Source: Streptomyces violaceoruber (lineage in GTDB: Bacteria; Actinomycetota; Actinomycetes; Streptomycetales; Streptomycetaceae). From it: a stretch of 61,223 bases of DNA. A program made the translations under genes and the position numbers. The notes below the pieces were generated by a model. The model had not been told where the DNA came from, ran no database searches, and was given only the letters and a program-made list of their open reading frames with translations. Shown one piece after another: positions 9,995 through 18,649 of this stretch. The stretch covers positions 1-61,223 of the forward strand of contig JODI01000090.1 of assembly GCA_000720805.1 (NCBI GenBank). The letters are read 5' to 3'. How positions within the stretch are numbered: the first letter of the stretch is position 1; the number at the start of each line of letters is the position of its first letter.

Positions 9995-10996
9995 ATGTTG
10001 CTCGAAGTGCGTGATCTGCGCGTGGAGTTCCGGACCCGGGACGGTGTCGCCAAGGCGGTCAACGGGGTCGACTACGGCGTGGACGCCGGGGAGACCCTGG
10101 CCGTGCTCGGCGAGTCCGGCTCCGGCAAGTCGGTGACCGCGCAGGCCGTGATGGGCATCCTCGACATCCCGCCGGGACGGATCACCGACGGCGAGATCCT
10201 CTTCCGGGGCCAGGACCTGCTCACGCTCAAGGAGGAGGAGCGGCGGAGGATCCGCGGCGCCGAGATGGCGATGATCTTCCAGGACGCGCTGTCGTCCCTG
10301 AACCCGGTGCTGAGCGTCGGCGACCAGCTCGGCGAGATGTTCGTGGTCCACCGGGGGATGTCCCGCAAGGACGCCCGTGCCAGGGCCGTCGAGCTGATGG
10401 ACCGGGTGCGCATCCCGGCCGCGGCGGAACGGGTGAGGCAGTACCCGCACCAGTTCTCCGGCGGTATGCGCCAGCGCATCATGATCGCGATGGCGCTCGC
10501 CCTCGAACCCGCCCTGATCATCGCCGACGAGCCCACGACCGCCCTCGACGTCACGGTCCAGGCCCAGGTCATGGAACTGCTCGCGGAGCTGCAGCGCGAG
10601 TACCACATGGGGCTGGTCCTGATCACCCACGACCTGGGTGTGGTCGCCGACGTGGCCGACCGGATCGTCGTGATGTACGCGGGCCGGATCGTCGAGTCCG
10701 CCCCGGTCCACGACATCTACAAAGCGCCCGCCCACCCGTACACCCGCGGCCTGCTGGACTCCGTCCCGCGTCTGGACCAGAAGGGCCAGGAGCTCTACGC
10801 CATCAAGGGCCTGCCGCCCAACCTCATGAACATCCCGCCCGGTTGTCCCTTCCACCCGCGTTGCCCGATGGCCCGGGACGTGTGCCGCACCGACGTACCC
10901 CCGCTGTACGAGGTGACCCACGCCGGCGAGTCGGACGGGGGCCGGGGCAGCGCCTGCCACTTCTGGAGGGAGTGTCTGCATGGCCTCGACCGCTGA
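9995..10996 (+). CDS. Peptide ABC transporter ATP-binding protein (DppD/BldKD type)
   Basis: 333-residue ATPase. Walker A GESGSGKS at residues 39-46, Q-loop region [11 protein letters not shown], signature FSGGMRQR, Walker [13 protein letters not shown], and the oligopeptide-family C-terminal [10 protein letters not shown] motif. It is translated after the duplicated permease tail, which supplies its GAGG ribosome site. It overlaps the next ATPase gene by 17 bases, so the two ATPases are coupled. Confidence 0.94.
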   Translation: MLLEVRDLRVEFRTRDGVAKAVNGVDYGVDAGETLAVLGESGSGKSVTAQAVMGILDIPPGRITDGEILFRGQDLLTLKEEERRRIRGAEMAMIFQDALSSLNPVLSVGDQLGEMFVVHRGMSRKDARARAVELMDRVRIPAAAERVRQYPHQFSGGMRQRIMIAMALALEPALIIADEPTTALDVTVQAQVMELLAELQREYHMGLVLITHDLGVVADVADRIVVMYAGRIVESAPVHDIYKAPAHPYTRGLLDSVPRLDQKGQELYAIKGLPPNLMNIPPGCPFHPRCPMARDVCRTDVPPLYEVTHAGESDGGRGSACHFWRECLHGLDR

Positions 10997-12023
10997 GCCG
11001 ATCCTGGAGGTCAACGGGCTGGTCAAGCACTACCCGCTCACCCAGGGGGTCCTGTTCAAGAAGCAGATCGGCGCGGTGAAGGCGGTCGACGGCGTCGACT
11101 TCACCCTCGACCGCGGCGAGACCCTGGGCATCGTGGGCGAGTCCGGCTGCGGCAAGTCCACGGTCGCCAAGCTGCTGGTCAACCTGGAGAAGCCGACGGC
11201 CGGGGAGATCCGCTACAAGGGCGAGGACATCGGCAAACTCTCCGGCCGGGCCCTGAAGGCCGTCCGCCGCAACATCCAGATGGTGTTCCAGGACCCGTAC
11301 ACCTCGCTCAACCCGCGGATGACGGTCGGCGACATCATCGGAGAGCCGTACGACATCCACCCGGAGGTGGCCCCGAAGGGCGACCGACGCCGCAGGGTGC
11401 GGGAACTCCTCGACGTCGTCGGTCTCAACCCCGAGTACATCAACCGCTATCCGCACCAGTTCTCCGGCGGCCAGCGCCAACGCATCGGCATCGCCCGGGG
11501 ACTGGCGCTGCGCCCGGAGATCATCGTCGCCGACGAACCGGTGTCCGCACTGGACGTGTCCGTGCAGGCGCAGGTCATCAACCTGATGGCGGGCCTCCAG
11601 GACGAGTTCGACCTGTCGTACATCTTCATCGCGCACGACCTGTCGATCGTCCGGCACATCTCGGACCGGGTCGGTGTGATGTACCTCGGCCGGATCGTCG
11701 AGATCGGCAGGGACGCCGAGATCTACGACCATCCCACGCACCCCTACACCCAGGCCCTGCTGTCCGCCGTCCCCGTGCCCGACCCGACGGCCAGGGAGCA
11801 CCGGGAGCGGATCATCCTCGTCGGCGACGTCCCGTCCCCGACGAACATCCCCTCCGGCTGCCGCTTCCGCACCCGCTGCTGGAAGGCACAGGAGCGCTGC
11901 GCCCTGGAGGTCCCGGCGCTCGCGGTACCCGCCGAGTTCCGGTTCCTGGCCGGCCCCGAGAGCCATGACTCGGCCTGCCACTTCGCGGAGGAGAAGCAGG
12001 TCGTGCCGGAAGCCCTGGAATAA
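10980..12023 (+). CDS. Peptide ABC transporter ATP-binding protein (DppF/BldKE type)
   Basis: 347-residue partner ATPase. Walker A GESGCGKS at residues 53-60, [12 protein letters not shown]-loop, signature FSGGQRQR, Walker [13 protein letters not shown], and the C-terminal SGCRFRTRC motif. The insertion VLFKKQIG after the first strand is typical of DppF subunits. The ribosome site GGAGGG sits inside the preceding gene. Last gene of the operon; an intrinsic terminator follows at 12131. Confidence 0.94.
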   Translation: MASTAEPILEVNGLVKHYPLTQGVLFKKQIGAVKAVDGVDFTLDRGETLGIVGESGCGKSTVAKLLVNLEKPTAGEIRYKGEDIGKLSGRALKAVRRNIQMVFQDPYTSLNPRMTVGDIIGEPYDIHPEVAPKGDRRRRVRELLDVVGLNPEYINRYPHQFSGGQRQRIGIARGLALRPEIIVADEPVSALDVSVQAQVINLMAGLQDEFDLSYIFIAHDLSIVRHISDRVGVMYLGRIVEIGRDAEIYDHPTHPYTQALLSAVPVPDPTAREHRERIILVGDVPSPTNIPSGCRFRTRCWKAQERCALEVPALAVPAEFRFLAGPESHDSACHFAEEKQVVPEALE

Positions 12024-12130
12024 CCGTACAAATGCCAACCAATCGCGTTTACACGCAGGCAACTTCACCGACCCGATCTCGATATACGGACGCGTCAGTC
12101 TGAACGACGTACGGCCGTGCGGGTGCCGTA

Positions 12131-12175
12131 AACGGGCCGGGAGCGCCATGTCTCCCGGCCCGTTGCCGCTTTTTG
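12131..12175 (+). terminator. Terminator of the BldK-type operon
   Basis: A 13-bp perfect stem, AACGGGCCGGGAG against CTCCCGGCCCGTT, with an 8-base loop, followed within 10 bases by a short T run. It lies 107 bp after the last ATPase stop. No gene is evident in the rest of 12024-12479 apart from the promoter noted at 12300. Confidence 0.8.
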
Positions 12176-12299
12176 CGCCTAGGGCCCCGCTCTCGCGGAC
12201 CTGGCCGGTGTTTCGTCGTGATTCCTCAATTGATGGTCGCGGTGCTCTGGGGCGTGCCGTCGTCAGCCGGTCGGAGCTTTCCCCGCGCTCGGCGCAGGG

Positions 12300-12329
12300 T
12301 TGACACAACCAACTCCCGATGGATCTACT
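12300..12329 (+). promoter_or_regulatory. Putative vegetative promoter of the GH114-like lipoprotein gene
   Basis: A perfect TTGACA at 12300-12305 is followed after 18 bases by TCTACT at 12324-12329, an acceptable -10 for an HrdB-type promoter. It points at the lipoprotein gene starting at 12480 and would give a leader of about 145 nt. Inference from motif match only. Confidence 0.45.
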
Positions 12330-12479
12330 CGCGATACGCCGGAGTCGAAGGCCCGGCAACAGAAGGCACGTCCATTCGGTGATCGGCCCTCGTGACCTGA
12401 GCCCGGACAAAGCCGCCAGGACCGCGTTCCGCGTCCGAGGCGGGGACGTCGCCCCGGGTTATGTGGAGCTTCGTCCTCA

Positions 12480-13295
12480 GTGAGCAGTGTGATTCGTGTG
12501 CGGTCCCGTCGCGGCCCCGCCATCCTCGCGGTCGCCGCGGCCATGGTCGGCGCTTCCTCATGCGCCCCCTCAGCGGCCACCGTCACGGTGACGCCGCCCC
12601 CCGAACACGTGGGATGGGACTACCAGATCGGCGGCGGATACACACCCCCGACCGGTGTGAAGGTGGTCAGCCGTGACCGCGAGGACACGCCCGCCCCGGG
12701 CGTGTACAACATCTGCTACATCAATGCCTTCCAGGCGCAGGAGCACGCGGAAGGCGACTGGGCCCCCGACCTGCTGCTGCGCGACGCAAGCGGAGCCGTC
12801 GTCTACGACAAGGACTGGGACGAGGCGGTACTGGACATCCGTACGGACGCCAAGCAGAAGCGCATCGCGGCCAAGGTGGGCACCTGGATCGACGAGTGCG
12901 CGGCCAAGGGGTTCAATGCCGTCGAGGCCGACAACTACGACACCTTTACTCGCTTTCCGGGTTACCTGAACGGCGACCAAGCCAAGGCGTTCATGAAGCT
13001 GCTGTCCACGCATGCCCATGAGAAGGGGTTGGCCATGGGCCAGAAGAACACCGTGGAGCTTGCGCCCGACCGGGCATCCGTGGGTCTGGACTTCGCCGTG
13101 GTGGAGGAGTGTGGCCAGTGGAAGGAGTGCGGCGAGTTCGCCGACGCTTTCGACGACAACGTGCTGGTGGTCGAGTACTCGGCGACGGGCCTGTCGCAGG
13201 CGTGCATCGGCTGGGACGGCACACTGAGCATCGTTCGCCGCGACAAGGATGTCGTGCCGAAGGGCGAGAGCGGCCACCTCCGCCAGACCTGCTGA
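12480..13295 (+). CDS. Endo-alpha-1,4-polygalactosaminidase-like lipoprotein (GH114 family)
   Basis: 271-residue predicted secreted lipoprotein: short basic N-terminus, hydrophobic core, lipobox GASSC, then Thr/Pro-rich linker. The mature part has GH114/TM1410-type blocks: an opening WDYQIGG, VYNICYINAFQ, WIDECAAKGFNAVEADNYDTF and a closing VVEECGQW. Acidic residues in the VEADNYD and VVEE strands are the likely catalytic positions of this TIM-barrel fold. GH114 enzymes cleave alpha-1,4-linked galactosamine polymers; the actual substrate is unknown. GTG at 12480 has GGAG about 12 bases upstream; GTG at 12489 is an alternative. It stands alone and converges on the peptidase gene. Confidence 0.8.
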   Translation: MSSVIRVRSRRGPAILAVAAAMVGASSCAPSAATVTVTPPPEHVGWDYQIGGGYTPPTGVKVVSRDREDTPAPGVYNICYINAFQAQEHAEGDWAPDLLLRDASGAVVYDKDWDEAVLDIRTDAKQKRIAAKVGTWIDECAAKGFNAVEADNYDTFTRFPGYLNGDQAKAFMKLLSTHAHEKGLAMGQKNTVELAPDRASVGLDFAVVEECGQWKECGEFADAFDDNVLVVEYSATGLSQACIGWDGTLSIVRRDKDVVPKGESGHLRQTC

Positions 13296-13375
13296 GGTAG
13301 GCCCGTCGAGCGAGGTGGAGTGGTGAACGGTCCCCAACTCGAGGCTGCCGCTCCTGCCCTGTGCGGTGTCGTCGC

Positions 13376-15490
13376 TCAGCCCAGTCCGAGGGCGCGGCGC
13401 AGGAAGTCCACCTGGAGCAGGAGCAGGTTCTCCGCCACCTGTTCCTGCGGGGTCATGTGGGTCACCCCGGACAGCGGCAGCACCTCGTGCGGGCGGCCGG
13501 CGGCCAGCAGGGCGGAGGACAGCCGCAGGGCGTGGGCGAAGACCACGTTGTCGTCGGCGGTGCCGTGCACGATCATCAGCGGCCGGTGCGGCTCGGCGGG
13601 GGAGGACAGGCCGTCGTCCGTCACCAGCGAACTCTTCGCGTACGACTCCGGGTGCGCGGCCGGGTCGCCCAGGTAGCGCTCCGTGTAATGGGTGTCGTAC
13701 AGCCGCCAGTCGGTCACCGGGGCGCCCGCGATGCCCGCGTGGAAGACGTCCGGGCGGCGCAGCACCGCGAGCCCGGCCAGCCAGCCGCCGTAGGACCAGC
13801 CGCGGATGGCCACCCGGGACAGGTCGAGCGGATACCTCTTCGCGAGTTCGTGCAGCGCCTCGACCTGGTCGTCCAGGGACACCGTGAAGTCGTGGTGGAC
13901 CGCCTTCTCCCAGGCCGGGGAGCGGCCGGGGGTGCCCCGGCCGTCGGCGACGACGACGGCGAAACCCTGGTCGGCGAACCACTGCGAGGTGAGGTGCGCG
14001 TTGTGCGCGGCGACCACGCGGGGGCCGTGCGGGCCGCCGTAGGGATCCAGCAGAACCGGAAGGGGAGTGTCGCCCGGGTAGTCCGTAGGCATAAGCACGG
14101 CGCACGGGATTCGCTGTGCGCCCCCCTCGGTGAGGGTCACGCGCGGGGACATACCGGGATCTTCGGCGTACGAGGCGACAAGCGCCACCTGCTTCCCGTC
14201 GCGCAGGACCCGCACCCGGGCGCCCGGCCGGTCCAGCGCCGAGGACACCAGCACCGTCACGCCCCCGGCGCGCACCGCCGAGTGCACGCCGGGTTCCTGG
14301 GACACGCGCTCCGTTCCGAGCTCGTTCACCCGGTACACATGGACCTCGCCGGTCTCCGGGACCTCGGCCTCCTCGCCCGCCGAGGCCGAGACCAGCACGT
14401 CACCGTCGGAGATGTCCAGCACCGCCCGGACGTGCAACTGGGCCCCGGTGAGCGGCCGTTCGCCGACCGCCAGCACCCGCGCGCCGCCCTCGTCGGCGAT
14501 CCGCACCAGCTGTCCTGACGGGCTCCAGCACGGCACCCCGGGGAAAAGATCGAGCCAAACTGGATCTTCGTCCGCGTGCACCATCCGGGTCGCGCCGGTC
14601 TCCGGATCGACCGCCAGGTACAGCTGACTGCGCTGGTCGCGGGCCTGTACGAGCAGCAGTGGCGCACCCGCCGCTGACCAGTGCACATGTGCCAGGTACG
14701 GATACCGCGCCCAGTCCCAGACGACCTCCGTGCGCACCCCGTCCAGGCCGATCACGAACAGCCGTACGTCCGCGTTGTCCGTGCCCGCCGCCGGATAGGG
14801 GACGTGTTGTGGATCACGGTCCGGATGGGCCGGGTCGGAGATCCACCACCGCCGCACCGGCGAGTCGTCCACTCGCGCCACCAGCAGCCGGTCCGACTCC
14901 GGCGACCACCAGAAGCCCCGCGAGCGGCCCATCTCCTCGGCCGCGATGAACTCCGCGAGACCGTAGGCGACCTGCTTCGACTCGGGCTCCGCCAGCGGCC
15001 GGTCGTCCTCGCCGCCGGCGCCCGTCACCCGCAGGGCGCCCCGTGCGACGTACGCGATGTGCCGTCCGTCCGGGGAGGGGCGCGGGTCGATCACCGTCCC
15101 GGCGACAGGGAGTTCACGTGCCGTACCGGCCCTCAGCTCCGCCGCGAAAAGCCGCCCCGACAAGGCGAAACACGCCAACTCCACGGCGGCGTCGGTGGCG
15201 TAGCCGACGATGCCGGCGCCGCCCTCACGACTGCGCTCGCGCCGCGCCCGCTCCTCGGGCGAGAGGTGCTCCGTCGCACCTCCCAGCAGGGCGCGCGGGT
15301 CCGCCGCCACGCGCTCCATGGCGTCCGGAAGGTCGAGCACCCACAGCGAGTTGGCCCGGTCGGTACCCGAGCCCGAGCGCAGGAACACGACACGTGAACC
15401 GTCCGGCGCCACGGTGAACGCACGCGGCGCGCCGAGCGTGAACCGCTGGGTACGGGCGTGCCGGCGGGGGAAGGAGTCAGCCTCGGTCAT
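13376..15490 (-). CDS. Prolyl oligopeptidase family serine peptidase (S9, DPP IV-like)
   Basis: 704-residue cytosolic peptidase. Residues 1 to about 430 form a beta-propeller of the DPP IV N-terminal type (repeated blades such as VTLAPDGSRV-like and PSPDGRHIAYVAR). The C-terminal alpha/beta hydrolase carries GWSYGG with nucleophile Ser566, Asp646 in HGTADD and His678 in GVTHMT. No signal peptide. Likely removes dipeptides from proline-containing peptides, which fits its position beside two peptide importers. ATG 15490 is chosen over the adjacent ATG 15493 for spacing to an AGGG; an extension to 15571 is unlikely. Confidence 0.92.
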   Translation of the reverse strand: MTEADSFPRRHARTQRFTLGAPRAFTVAPDGSRVVFLRSGSGTDRANSLWVLDLPDAMERVAADPRALLGGATEHLSPEERARRERSREGGAGIVGYATDAAVELACFALSGRLFAAELRAGTARELPVAGTVIDPRPSPDGRHIAYVARGALRVTGAGGEDDRPLAEPESKQVAYGLAEFIAAEEMGRSRGFWWSPESDRLLVARVDDSPVRRWWISDPAHPDRDPQHVPYPAAGTDNADVRLFVIGLDGVRTEVVWDWARYPYLAHVHWSAAGAPLLLVQARDQRSQLYLAVDPETGATRMVHADEDPVWLDLFPGVPCWSPSGQLVRIADEGGARVLAVGERPLTGAQLHVRAVLDISDGDVLVSASAGEEAEVPETGEVHVYRVNELGTERVSQEPGVHSAVRAGGVTVLVSSALDRPGARVRVLRDGKQVALVASYAEDPGMSPRVTLTEGGAQRIPCAVLMPTDYPGDTPLPVLLDPYGGPHGPRVVAAHNAHLTSQWFADQGFAVVVADGRGTPGRSPAWEKAVHHDFTVSLDDQVEALHELAKRYPLDLSRVAIRGWSYGGWLAGLAVLRRPDVFHAGIAGAPVTDWRLYDTHYTERYLGDPAAHPESYAKSSLVTDDGLSSPAEPHRPLMIVHGTADDNVVFAHALRLSSALLAAGRPHEVLPLSGVTHMTPQEQVAENLLLLQVDFLRRALGLG

Positions 15491-15670
15491 CATGCCCTGA
15501 CCATATTGGCCATGCGCCCCCTTGTGCGGCCGTGCGCCGATCGATGCGCGCGTGCGGATAGTTATGATCACTAGCGCATAGTGGGTATGAACCTGCTGGC
15601 CGCTTAATGGATTTATCTGCCCCCTGAGTCCGACCCCCGCGCTCCTGTGGATCTTTGGAGGTGAGCCGCC

Positions 15671-15865
15671 GTGGCACTCTCGATTTCGGCGGTAGTGCTG
15701 CTGGCGATCATCGTCTTCCTGCTGGTCAAGAAGTCAGGACTGAAGGGCGGACACGCGGTCGTGTGCATCCTTCTCGGCTTCTACCTGGCCTCGTCGACGG
15801 TCGCTCCGACGATCAGCGAGCTGACGACGAACATCGCGGGAATGATCGGCAGCATCAAGTTCTGA
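15671..15865 (+). CDS. Small two-helix membrane protein, function unknown
   Basis: 64 residues. Helix 1 is residues 3-19 (SISAVVLLAIIVFLLVK), then a short basic, Gly-containing turn, then a second hydrophobic stretch at about 29-44. The ribosome site GGAGG at 15657-15661 lies 9 bases before the GTG start, so the gene is likely expressed. It opens a same-strand run of accessory genes (HATPase, HTH, DUF6247). I do not recognise a named family; the combination resembles small membrane proteins found next to mobile or regulatory clusters in Streptomyces. Confidence 0.75.
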   Translation: MALSISAVVLLAIIVFLLVKKSGLKGGHAVVCILLGFYLASSTVAPTISELTTNIAGMIGSIKF

Positions 15866-15956
15866 CCGCACGGCATGTGGCTCCGGGCCGTAAGCGACCG
15901 GAGCCCAGTCGTCGGCCGACCTGTTCTGCCCCTTCGCGGCACACGGCTCCGTAAGC

Positions 15957-16414
15957 TTGACGGATCTAGAACGCCATCGCCGCCGACAAGATGGCCCCAC
16001 ACCACGCGGCGCCCGCCTCGCCCGTCTGCTCGCCACCGAGCAACTCCGCTCGTGGGGACTCCCCTTGGACCCGGCCGCCCACATCGTGTCCGAACTCGCG
16101 GCCAACGCCGCCACGCACAGCCGCGTCCCCGGCCGGGACTTCCGGCTGACCCTCTACGTCGTCGCACGCACTCTGCGGATCGAGGTCACCGACACCCGGG
16201 GTGACCGCATCCCGCAGCTGCAACACCCTGGCCCCGATGCCGACTCCGGCCGCGGTCTCGTCCTCGTCGACGCTCTCGCCGACCGCTGGGCACCGCCCCG
16301 GGACCGTACCCGCGTAAGACGGTGTGGGCGGAGTGCGAAGTCGGTCCGCCACCGGCACCCGACTGCTCGTGCTCCGGTGTCAGGGGCGCTCTTTCCCAAG
16401 GACCACGAGGCTGA
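15957..16414 (+). pseudogene. HATPase (anti-sigma-factor-like ATP-binding protein), apparently frameshifted
   Basis: Reading from 15957 gives a HATPase_c_2 protein of the SpoIIAB/RsbW-like group common in Streptomyces: TPRGARLARLLATEQL, the N-box ELAANAATHS and the G1 box EVTDTRGDR, then GRGLVLVDALADRW. After this the frame becomes non-coding, while the expected C-terminus PRKTVWAECE is present one frame over. Adding one G to the GGG run at 16288-16290 restores DRWG and an ORF ending at 16414 (about 152 residues). No ATG or GTG with a ribosome site is found near the start; TTG 15957 is only the first usable codon. Real lesion or homopolymer sequencing error cannot be told apart here. Confidence 0.75.
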
Positions 16415-16612
16415 AAGAACCCGACCAAGCCCCACCCCTCCCGCCTGCCGCGCTCGATCACCCGCGCGAGTGAACATCGCCAACTCGACTGGATTCGCGG
16501 CCCCTTGCCTGCTCTACGCTCAGCGCAACACAACCGCAGACATGCGACGGCCCCCGCCGGGACGGCAATCCCAGTGCGAGGGCCTGACCACCGAGGAAGA
16601 AGAGGCTTCCCG

Positions 16613-17499
16613 ATGGATACGCAGAACCTTAGCGCGCCCCCGCACGCCCAGTCCGGGCTTGCCGCCGACAAACACCCGAACCGGCGGCCTCATGCCGCCG
16701 GCGGCGGTCTCATCCACGACAACACCCGCCACACCGCCCGCTTCACGGTGATCGGCAACCACCTCACCCAGCACCCGGAGCTCTCCCTCCTCGCGATCGG
16801 TCTGGCCTGCCACATCCAGTCGCTGCCCCGGGGCGCCCGCGTCGATATCAAGACCCTCACCGCCCGCTTCACCGAGGGAGCCACACGCATCGCCGCCGCG
16901 CTACGGGAGCTGGAAGCCCACGGCTACCTGCGCCGTGAACGCGAGCGCGTCACCGGTGGGCGCATCGTCACCCGCACGATCTCCTGCAACCAGCCGGGAG
17001 CCCGCAGTCACGCCGACCGCGAGCCCGCACGGCCACCACATCCGACGCCGTCGAAGAAGCAGGAGCTCCGCAAGAAACCACTCAAGAAACCCGTCCCGGC
17101 CGTCCCGAAGCCGGCCTACCCGGCCCCGCCCTCCTCCAGCAGGCCGTCGACCTCCTCGCCGACCTCCGCCGTCACGACCCACGCCTGCTCCTCTCCACCT
17201 GCGACACCGCCCACCTGGCCCCTGGTGTCGCCGCCTGGCTGGAGCGAGATGTGAGTCCCACGGCCGTACGGCAGGCGCTGACAGCCGACCTGCCATCCGA
17301 GCCTCTACGCCGCCCGGCAGCGCTTCTGGCCCACCGCCTTGCCGCCCAGTTGCCTCCCCCGCCGCCGTTCCGGGCCGCAGCGCCCCCACCAGCGGTCCCG
17401 CCGCGGCTCCAGAACTGCGACGGCTGCGACCGTGCTTTCCGCTCCCCGGCCCCAGGACGCTGCCATGACTGCCGCACTTCCGTTGCCAACGCCGCCTGA
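16613..17499 (+). pseudogene. Helix-turn-helix / zinc-ribbon protein, apparently frameshifted
   Basis: ATG 16613 with GAGGAAGAAGAGG upstream begins a winged-HTH protein: residues 40-125 include LSLLAIGLACHIQ and TEGATRIAAALRELEAHGYLRRE. After the Lys/Pro-rich linker the frame turns into Pro/Ser-rich nonsense and stops at 17254. A second frame continues the protein from LLQQAVDLLADLRRHDPRLL to a C-terminal CDGC...CHDC zinc ribbon, stopping at 17499. One missing C in the CCCC run near 17124-17127 would join them into about 295 residues. The intact protein would be a DNA-binding regulator. This is the second single-base deletion in adjacent genes. Confidence 0.75.
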
Positions 17500-17567
17500 G
17501 ACCGTTCTGTCCGCTTCCCCGGCCCCCCGGCCGGATACTCTGGCCGGGGCACCCTCTGGAGGACACC

Positions 17568-17915
17568 ATGAGCACCCAGGCCGATCACGGGCACGAGTTG
17601 ATCCCCCGCCCCGAGCCGACTCCCGATGCCCTGCGTGCCGCCCTAGCCGTTGTCGCTCCGGGCCGCCTGGACGAGATGCAGGCCATGAAGGATGAGGCCT
17701 TCGCCAACGCGGTCGAATGGCAGTCGCTCGCTCCGGTGCAGAGCTGGGTCCTGGTGTGGGCCCGGGAGATCGAGATCGCCCGTCGCCCAGACCTGTCCAC
17801 GCGCTACGCCCGGGCGGAGAACAGTCTGGAACACGAAGATCCGGTCATCGCGCGAGAAGCCCTCCGCGAGGTGAGTGCGGTTCTCGACGAGGCGCTGAAG
17901 GCAGTTCGCGAGTGA
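17568..17915 (+). CDS. DUF6247 family protein
   Basis: 115 residues, starting at ATG 17568 behind CTCTGGAGG. The sequence LDEMQAMKDEAFANA...WAREIEIARRPDL is the pattern I associate with DUF6247 proteins of Streptomyces, which often precede a RelE-like gene. That arrangement is visible in remnant form here: its stop overlaps (GTGA) the start of the remnant at 17912. A role as the antitoxin-like partner is inference from gene order. Intact, with normal codon use. Confidence 0.75.
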   Translation: MSTQADHGHELIPRPEPTPDALRAALAVVAPGRLDEMQAMKDEAFANAVEWQSLAPVQSWVLVWAREIEIARRPDLSTRYARAENSLEHEDPVIAREALREVSAVLDEALKAVRE

Positions 17916-17981
17916 GCTGGAAATGGGAGTACGCCTAACGAACGCGTTTACATCGTCCAGATCACGTATCTGGGCTTCTGA
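17912..17981 (+). pseudogene. RelE-like gene remnant with internal deletion
   Basis: A GTG overlapping the DUF6247 stop reads VSWKWEYA and then TAA. One frame over, immediately downstream, the sequence reads NERVYIVQITYLGF and TGA. The first piece is a typical start and the second a typical C-terminal strand of the RelE-like proteins that follow DUF6247 genes. Everything between (roughly 70-80 residues) is missing, consistent with an internal deletion joining the two ends. Too short for a functional protein. Confidence 0.6.
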
Positions 17982-18110
17982 TGTGCCAGAGGACCGAAGG
18001 AAAGGGGCGTGGTCCGGAAACGAAGAGGACGGAATCGTCCACATCGCTCCGGGCCGGTCCGCCTGGCTTGACTCACCCGTCCGCCGCGGGGATCCGCGAT
18101 CGACCACTGG

Positions 18111-18629
18111 TTGCATGAAGAGGTGTTGCGCAGGGTCGCCGAACTAGCGGCCAAGGACAGCCCCGACATGCCGTACCAGCTGCGGGTTTACGAATTGCCG
18201 CTGCATCGCGTCGAGGCGGTGCGGCGAGGGGATGTCACCCTGCCCGAAGCCGTTGTCGAGCATCTGCGCGACAAGTTGGCGGCTCAGTCGCTCCAGCATC
18301 CCGGGAAGATTTCCGAGGTCCTCAAGCTCGTGACGGAAAAGAAGGTCTGGTATCTGGCCGCAGGGTGGATCAACACGTCGTTCTTCCAGGGCCGTACCTC
18401 TCTGAATGGGAAGACGCTTCGCAGCCGCTATCTGGAGATCACTCAGCGCCGCAACAAGATCGCGCACGACGCCGACCTGATCGACGGCGACCTCAAGCAG
18501 CGTCGGCCCGTCGACGAGGCCGGGGTGAACGACGCCATCGACTGGATCGAACGCATCGCGCTCGCCATCGCTCATGTGCTCGACGGTGAGGCAGGCCAGA
18601 CGGCCGAGCAGGTGACGAAGGGCGGGTGA
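18111..18629 (+). CDS. HEPN-like domain protein, possibly truncated at its start
   Basis: Up to 172 residues. The C-terminal half has a HEPN-type signature, RRNKIAHDAD (R-x4-H), which in HEPN RNases forms the active site. Conserved-looking blocks include VWYLAAGWINTSFFQGRTSLNGKTLR. The start is uncertain: an in-frame stop lies at 18069-18071 and only TTG 18111 and later codons are available. The reading IDHW just before suggests the original N-terminus lay slightly upstream. HEPN proteins often act in toxin-antitoxin or anti-phage systems; no partner is recognisable next to it, and the gene may be a left-over of such a unit. Confidence 0.65.
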   Translation: MHEEVLRRVAELAAKDSPDMPYQLRVYELPLHRVEAVRRGDVTLPEAVVEHLRDKLAAQSLQHPGKISEVLKLVTEKKVWYLAAGWINTSFFQGRTSLNGKTLRSRYLEITQRRNKIAHDADLIDGDLKQRRPVDEAGVNDAIDWIERIALAIAHVLDGEAGQTAEQVTKGG

Positions 18630-18649
18630 GACCCTCGTAGGGTGGCCCC

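Noticed and set aside
17923..18147. 74-codon ORF between DUF6247 and the HEPN gene
   Set aside because: It starts inside the RelE-like remnant, shows no family features and overlaps the HEPN frame; treated as chance.
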